From: Myxococcales bacterium
GTDB lineage: Bacteria; Myxococcota; Polyangia; Polyangiales; Polyangiaceae
DNA length: 5,493 nt
Assembly (NCBI GenBank): GCA_003151595.1
Contig: PLXW01000018.1
Location: 84,718-90,210 of the forward strand
Direction of reading: 5' to 3'
Shown here: in pieces, positions 1 to 5,493 of the stretch
Numbering within the stretch: position 1 is the first letter of the stretch
Layout of the letters: each line of letters starts with the position of its first letter
The notes under the pieces: model-generated
What the model saw: only the letters and a program-made list of their open reading frames with translations
Database searches by the model: none
Told to the model about the DNA's origin: nothing
Position numbers and translations under genes: made by a program

Positions 1-1518
1 GGCCCCGGCGCGACGAACCTCGTCACCGGGATCGCCACGGCGATGCTCGATTCGTCGCCGATCGTGTGCATCACGGGGCAGGTCTCGTCGCCTCTCCTCG
101 GCAGCGACGCGTTTCAGGAGACCGACATCACCGGCGTCACGATCCCCATCACCAAGCACAACTACCTGGTCACGCGCGCGTGCGACATCGGTCCCACGCT
201 GCGCGAAGCGTTCGAGGTCGCGCGGAGCGGGAGGCCCGGGCCGGTGCTGGTCGACATCACGAAGGACGCGCAGCAGGCGAGCGCGCCGTTCACGTGGGAC
301 GCCTGGACGCCACGAACGCGGAACGTCCCCGCGCGCTCGTCGCACCTCGCCGATCCGGAAGACGCGATGACGCGCGCGGTGGCGATGATCGACGCCGCCG
401 AGCGTCCGCTGATCCTCGCCGGCCAGGGGGTCGTGCATTCGCGCGCGACCGAGGCGCTCATCGCGTTCGCCGAGAAGACCGGCATCCCGGTGGCCTCGAC
501 GTTGCTCGGACTCGGCGGGTTCCCGGCGAGCCATCCGCTGGCGCTGGGGATGATGGGGATGCACGGCGAGGCGTGGGTGAACGCGGCCATCCAGCGCGCC
601 GATCTCCTGATCGCGATCGGCATGCGCTTCGACGATCGGGTGACCGGGAACCTGCGCACTTACGCGGTGCACGCCAAGAAGATCCACGTCGAGATCGATC
701 CGGCCGAGATCAACAAGAACGTCAAAGTCGACGTGCCGCTCCTCATGGACGCGCGTACGGCGACGACCGAGCTGGCGACGCGCGCCGCTCCGCGCCTTCG
801 CCCGGTGTGGCTCGATTCGATTCACGACGCGAAGCGCGAAGCGAGCCCGCGCGACATCCAACGGCAACCCGCGGGAGGGAAGCTGCGCGCGGCGCACGTC
901 ATGAGCGATCTCTGCGCGCTCGCCGCCAGCGACGCCATCGTCGTCACCGACGTCGGCCAGCACCAGATGTGGGAAGCGCAGTACTGGAAGCACGAGTCGC
1001 CGCGCACGCTCGTCACGTCGGGCGGCCTGGGCACGATGGGCTTCGCGTTGCCCGCGGCGATCGGCGCGCGGTTCGCGCATCCGGAGCGCGAGATCTGGGT
1101 CATCGCCGGCGACGGCGGGTTTCAGATGACGGCGTGCGAGCTCTCCACGATCGCGCAGGAGAAGCTGAAGCTCAACGTCGCCATCATCAACAACGGCTTT
1201 CTGGGAATGGTCCGGCAGTGGCAGGAGCTCTTCTACGGAAGGCGCTACGCCGCGACGCCGATCAAGAGCCCCGACTTCGTGAAGCTCGCCGAAGCCCACG
1301 ATTTGCACGGGATTCGCGTCTCACGCCGCGAGGACATCCCGCGCGCGGTGGCGGAGGCGAGGCGCACGAGCGGGACGGTGGTCTTCGACTTCCGCGTGGA
1401 GGCCGAAGAGTGCGTCTACCCGATGGTGCCGGCCGGCGCGGATCTCCAGGACATGATCCGCCGCCCCGCGCCGCAAGAGCCACGCGCCGAAGCGCTTCAA
1501 TTCGAAATGGAGGAATGA
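1..1518 (+). CDS. ilvB: Acetolactate synthase large subunit, 5'-truncated
   Basis: This is the catalytic subunit of acetohydroxyacid synthase, a cytoplasmic thiamine-diphosphate enzyme. It condenses two pyruvates to 2-acetolactate, or pyruvate with 2-oxobutyrate to 2-acetohydroxybutyrate. The reading frame is open from base 1, and the first residues (GPGATN) are an internal family motif. By comparison with relatives of about 560-590 residues, some 70 N-terminal residues are missing, including the catalytic glutamate. The 505 visible codons cover the rest of the first TPP domain, a central FAD-type domain with RFDDRVTG (fragment residues 209-216), and the C-terminal TPP domain. That last domain carries GDG (370-372) and NN (397-398), which bind magnesium and diphosphate. 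Trp407 in VRQWQE matches the family position linked to 2-oxobutyrate preference and herbicide binding. Other TPP enzymes (glyoxylate carboligase, pyruvate oxidase) are much less likely because ilvN follows directly. The gene ends in TGA two bases before the ilvN start. Confidence 0.96.
   Translation, partial: GPGATNLVTGIATAMLDSSPIVCITGQVSSPLLGSDAFQETDITGVTIPITKHNYLVTRACDIGPTLREAFEVARSGRPGPVLVDITKDAQQASAPFTWDAWTPRTRNVPARSSHLADPEDAMTRAVAMIDAAERPLILAGQGVVHSRATEALIAFAEKTGIPVASTLLGLGGFPASHPLALGMMGMHGEAWVNAAIQRADLLIAIGMRFDDRVTGNLRTYAVHAKKIHVEIDPAEINKNVKVDVPLLMDARTATTELATRAAPRLRPVWLDSIHDAKREASPRDIQRQPAGGKLRAAHVMSDLCALAASDAIVVTDVGQHQMWEAQYWKHESPRTLVTSGGLGTMGFALPAAIGARFAHPEREIWVIAGDGGFQMTACELSTIAQEKLKLNVAIINNGFLGMVRQWQELFYGRRYAATPIKSPDFVKLAEAHDLHGIRVSRREDIPRAVAEARRTSGTVVFDFRVEAEECVYPMVPAGADLQDMIRRPAPQEPRAEALQFEMEE
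1509..1513 (+). promoter_or_regulatory. Shine-Dalgarno site of ilvN
   Basis: GGAGG lies inside the last codons of ilvB, 7 nt before the ATG at 1521 but only 1 nt before the alternative ATG at 1515. The spacing favours 1521 as the ilvN start. Confidence 0.75.
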
Positions 1519-1520
1519 CG

Positions 1521-2060
1521 ATGAGCACCGCGACGGTTCGAACCTTTCTCGCGTACCTCGAAGACAAGCCGGGCGTCCTCAACCGCGTCACGTCGCTCTT
1601 CCGGAGGCGGGCGTTCAACATCGAGTCGCTCACTGTCGGACGCACCGAGCGACCCGACGTCTCGCGCATGACGCTCGTCGTCCGAGCCGACGACGACGCC
1701 GCGCGGAGGCTCGAGGCGCATCTGTGGAAGCTGGTGAACGTGATCGAGGTCGACGAGGTGAGCCACGCGCCCGCGATCGTTCGTGAGCTCGCGCTGGTGA
1801 AGGTGCGCGCGCCGGAGAACACGCGCGCCGCGGTCATGCAGCTCTGCGAGGTGTTCCGCGCGCGGGTGGTCGACGTCACGCCCGACGCGCTCTCGATCGA
1901 GATCACCGGCGCGCCCGACAAGGTCGACGGCCTGCTCGAGATGCTCCGGGCCTACGGCGTCGTGGAGATGGTGAGGACCGGGAGCGTGGCCATGCGCCGC
2001 GGGCTCGAAGGTGTCGAGGTGATCTCGGTGAGGCCGGGCGCGGCGCCCGTTGCCGCGTGA
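1521..2060 (+). CDS. ilvN: Acetolactate synthase small (regulatory) subunit
   Basis: This is the regulatory partner of IlvB. In the family it stimulates the catalytic subunit and usually confers valine feedback inhibition. The 179-residue protein is slightly longer than E. coli IlvH (about 163). An N-terminal ACT domain (about residues 5-80) contains DKPGVLNRV and [10 protein letters not shown]. Gly18 and Asn33 align with IlvH Gly14 and Asn29, which are needed for valine sensitivity, so valine inhibition is likely (inference). The linker KLVNVIEV (70-77) and the C-terminal domain, beginning RELALVKV (88-95) and including [10 protein letters not shown], are typical. The last dozen residues form a short Ala/Pro-rich tail beyond the conserved core. 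The start at 1521 is chosen for its well-spaced ribosome site. An ATG at 1515 overlapping the ilvB stop would add only Met-Thr. The tight coupling to ilvB fits equal production of the two subunits. Confidence 0.96.
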   Translation: MSTATVRTFLAYLEDKPGVLNRVTSLFRRRAFNIESLTVGRTERPDVSRMTLVVRADDDAARRLEAHLWKLVNVIEVDEVSHAPAIVRELALVKVRAPENTRAAVMQLCEVFRARVVDVTPDALSIEITGAPDKVDGLLEMLRAYGVVEMVRTGSVAMRRGLEGVEVISVRPGAAPVAA

Positions 2061-2088
2061 GCAAGCGAGAAGGCGTGAGCAAGCGAGA
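2055..2088 (+). repeat. Tandem 16-nt direct repeat at the ilvN/ilvC junction
   Basis: GCGTGAGCAAGCGAGA occurs perfectly at 2055-2070 and again at 2073-2088, with an 18-bp period. The first copy contains the ilvN stop codon. The second lies in the 44-nt gap just before the ilvC ribosome-binding site. I see no inverted repeat or hairpin here. The period is a multiple of three, so the ilvC frame stays open through it. A local duplication by slippage is the simplest explanation. Any regulatory role is unknown. Confidence 0.85.
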
Positions 2089-2089
2089 C

Positions 2090-2095
2090 GAGGAG
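2090..2095 (+). promoter_or_regulatory. Shine-Dalgarno site of ilvC
   Basis: GAGGAG lies 9 nt before the ATG at 2105. The in-frame GTG codons at 2057 and 2075 lack a well-placed purine-rich site, so this element decides the start. Confidence 0.7.
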
Positions 2096-2104
2096 AAGAA
2101 TCCC

Positions 2105-3115
2105 ATGGCGATCATGCACTACGAAGACGACGCGGAGCTCTCGGCGATCACCACGAAGAAGGTGGCGATCGTGGGGTACGGATCGCAGGGCCACGCCCAC
2201 GCGCTCAACCTGAAAGACAGCGGCGTAGACGTTCGCGTCGGGCTCCCGGCGTCGAGCAAGAGCCGCGCGAAGGCGGAGGCCGCGGGGCTCGCCGTGGGCT
2301 CCGTCGGCGAGGTCGCGGAGTGGTGCGATCTGCTGGCGATGCTGGCGCCCGACACGTCGCAGCCGGCGATCTGGGCGGAGATCGCGCCGCGCTTCGGACG
2401 CGGCAAGACGCTCCTCTTCGCGCACGGGTTCAACATCCGCTTCAAGACGATCGCGCCCGGCGCCGACGTCGACGTGGTGCTCGTGGCGCCGAAGGGGCCG
2501 GGGCATCGCGTGCGCGAGACGTTCGTGCTCGGGCAGGGGGTGCCGGCCTTGCTCGCCATTCATCGCGACGCCAGCGGCACCGCGAAGAAGACGGCCCTGG
2601 CGTACGCCATGGGGATCGGCGCGACCCGCGCGGGCGTGCTCGAGACCACGTTCGCCGAGGAGACGGAGACGGATCTCTTCGGCGAGCAAGCGGTGCTCTG
2701 CGGCGGCGTGAGCGCGCTCGTGAAGGCGGGCTTCGAGACGCTGTGCGAAGCGGGCTACCAGCCCGAGGTCGCGTACTTCGAGTGCATGCACGAGCTGAAG
2801 CTCATCGTCGATCTCATGTACCGCGGTGGCCTCAGCTACATGCGCTACTCGATCAGCGACACCGCCGAATGGGGCGACTACGTGAGCGGGCCGCGCGTCG
2901 TGGGCGACGACGCCAAGCGCGCGATGAAGAGCATCCTCGCCGAGATCCAGAGCGGCGAGTTCGCGAAGAAGTGGATCGACGAGAACGAGAAGGGGCGCGG
3001 GCAGCTCGAACGCTTCCGTCGCGCCGAGCGGGACGAGCGCATCGAGCACGTCGGCGCTGCGCTGCGCGAGAACATCCCGTTCCTCGACCCCGTGAAGATC
3101 GCGCCTGGTGACTGA
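2105..3115 (+). CDS. ilvC: Ketol-acid reductoisomerase, class I (short form)
   Basis: This cytoplasmic, magnesium-dependent enzyme converts 2-acetolactate to 2,3-dihydroxyisovalerate (and the isoleucine counterpart) by alkyl migration and NAD(P)H reduction. Its 336 residues fit class I. The Rossmann domain (about 1-182) has [17 protein letters not shown] (24-40), the catalytic His107 in FAHGFNI, and Lys130 in APKGPGH. The all-helical knotted domain has the metal ligands Asp190 and Glu194 (TETDLFGE) and Glu226 and Glu230 (FECMHE), plus substrate-binding Ser251 (RYSIS). All key catalytic residues are present. The cofactor loop is unusual: LPASSKS (47-53) has Pro48 where relatives commonly have Arg, while Ser51 and Ser53 remain. 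NADPH use is therefore likely but less certain than usual. Arg154 replaces a commonly seen Gln in the HQDA stretch. The ATG start gives the canonical N-terminus and has a ribosome site. A GTG at 2057 overlapping the ilvN stop would add 16 charged residues ([16 protein letters not shown]). Confidence 0.97.
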   Translation: MAIMHYEDDAELSAITTKKVAIVGYGSQGHAHALNLKDSGVDVRVGLPASSKSRAKAEAAGLAVGSVGEVAEWCDLLAMLAPDTSQPAIWAEIAPRFGRGKTLLFAHGFNIRFKTIAPGADVDVVLVAPKGPGHRVRETFVLGQGVPALLAIHRDASGTAKKTALAYAMGIGATRAGVLETTFAEETETDLFGEQAVLCGGVSALVKAGFETLCEAGYQPEVAYFECMHELKLIVDLMYRGGLSYMRYSISDTAEWGDYVSGPRVVGDDAKRAMKSILAEIQSGEFAKKWIDENEKGRGQLERFRRAERDERIEHVGAALRENIPFLDPVKIAPGD

Positions 3116-3134
3116 GCGTTTGAACGAGCTGACG

Positions 3135-3141
3135 AAGGAGG
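3135..3141 (+). promoter_or_regulatory. Strong Shine-Dalgarno site of leuA
   Basis: AAGGAGG, close to the anti-16S consensus, sits 5 nt before the ATG at 3147. It is the strongest ribosome site in the window. It argues against the in-frame GTG at 3108, which has no such site. Confidence 0.8.
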
Positions 3142-3146
3142 CGGCC

Positions 3147-5493
<2,347 letters not shown>

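Noticed and set aside
1262..1921. Minus-strand open frame (219 codons) across the ilvB end and ilvN
   Set aside because: It is antisense to two confidently identified genes and is Ser/Arg-rich with no domain.
2050..3111. Plus-strand open frame of 353 codons overlapping ilvC in another frame
   Set aside because: It is extremely Arg-rich with no motif; it is an off-frame reading of ilvC.

Overview
This window is a stretch of one plus-strand branched-chain amino acid biosynthesis operon. It runs from a 5'-truncated ilvB (acetolactate synthase large subunit) through ilvN (small subunit), ilvC (ketol-acid reductoisomerase) and leuA (2-isopropylmalate synthase) into a 3'-truncated leuC (isopropylmalate isomerase large subunit). 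Every gene is identified from strong family motifs. Coding sequence fills almost the whole window: the gaps are 2, 44 and 31 nt, and the last junction is a 4-nt ATGA overlap. No non-coding stretch approaches 300 bases, and I see no RNA gene, mobile element, CRISPR array, terminator or promoter. The operon's promoter and any leader or attenuator must lie to the left of base 1.

The DNA is very G+C rich, with strong third-position G/C preference in all five genes, so nothing suggests recent transfer of any one of them. The protein style and the ilvBNC-leuAC order suggest a high-GC bacterium, perhaps Gemmatimonadota, Acidobacteriota or Myxococcota. In IlvB this includes the GMHGEAW, GMRFDDRVTG and EINKNV stretches. 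The lineage is an inference and cannot be settled here.

The genes form two linked pathway segments. IlvB with IlvN condenses pyruvate into acetolactate (or acetohydroxybutyrate with 2-oxobutyrate). IlvC isomerises and reduces the product to the dihydroxy acid. IlvD, absent from the window, would dehydrate this to 2-oxoisovalerate. LeuA then adds acetyl-CoA to give 2-isopropylmalate, and LeuC with LeuD (expected just downstream) isomerises it for LeuB. Two likely feedback points are visible: the ACT domain of IlvN and the C-terminal leucine-binding domain of LeuA.

I found no sign of a new biological system. The points worth a second look are modest: an atypical cofactor loop in the reductoisomerase, a perfect 16-nt tandem repeat at the ilvN/ilvC junction, start codons overlapping the preceding gene's end at every junction, and a short insertion near the LeuC N-terminus.
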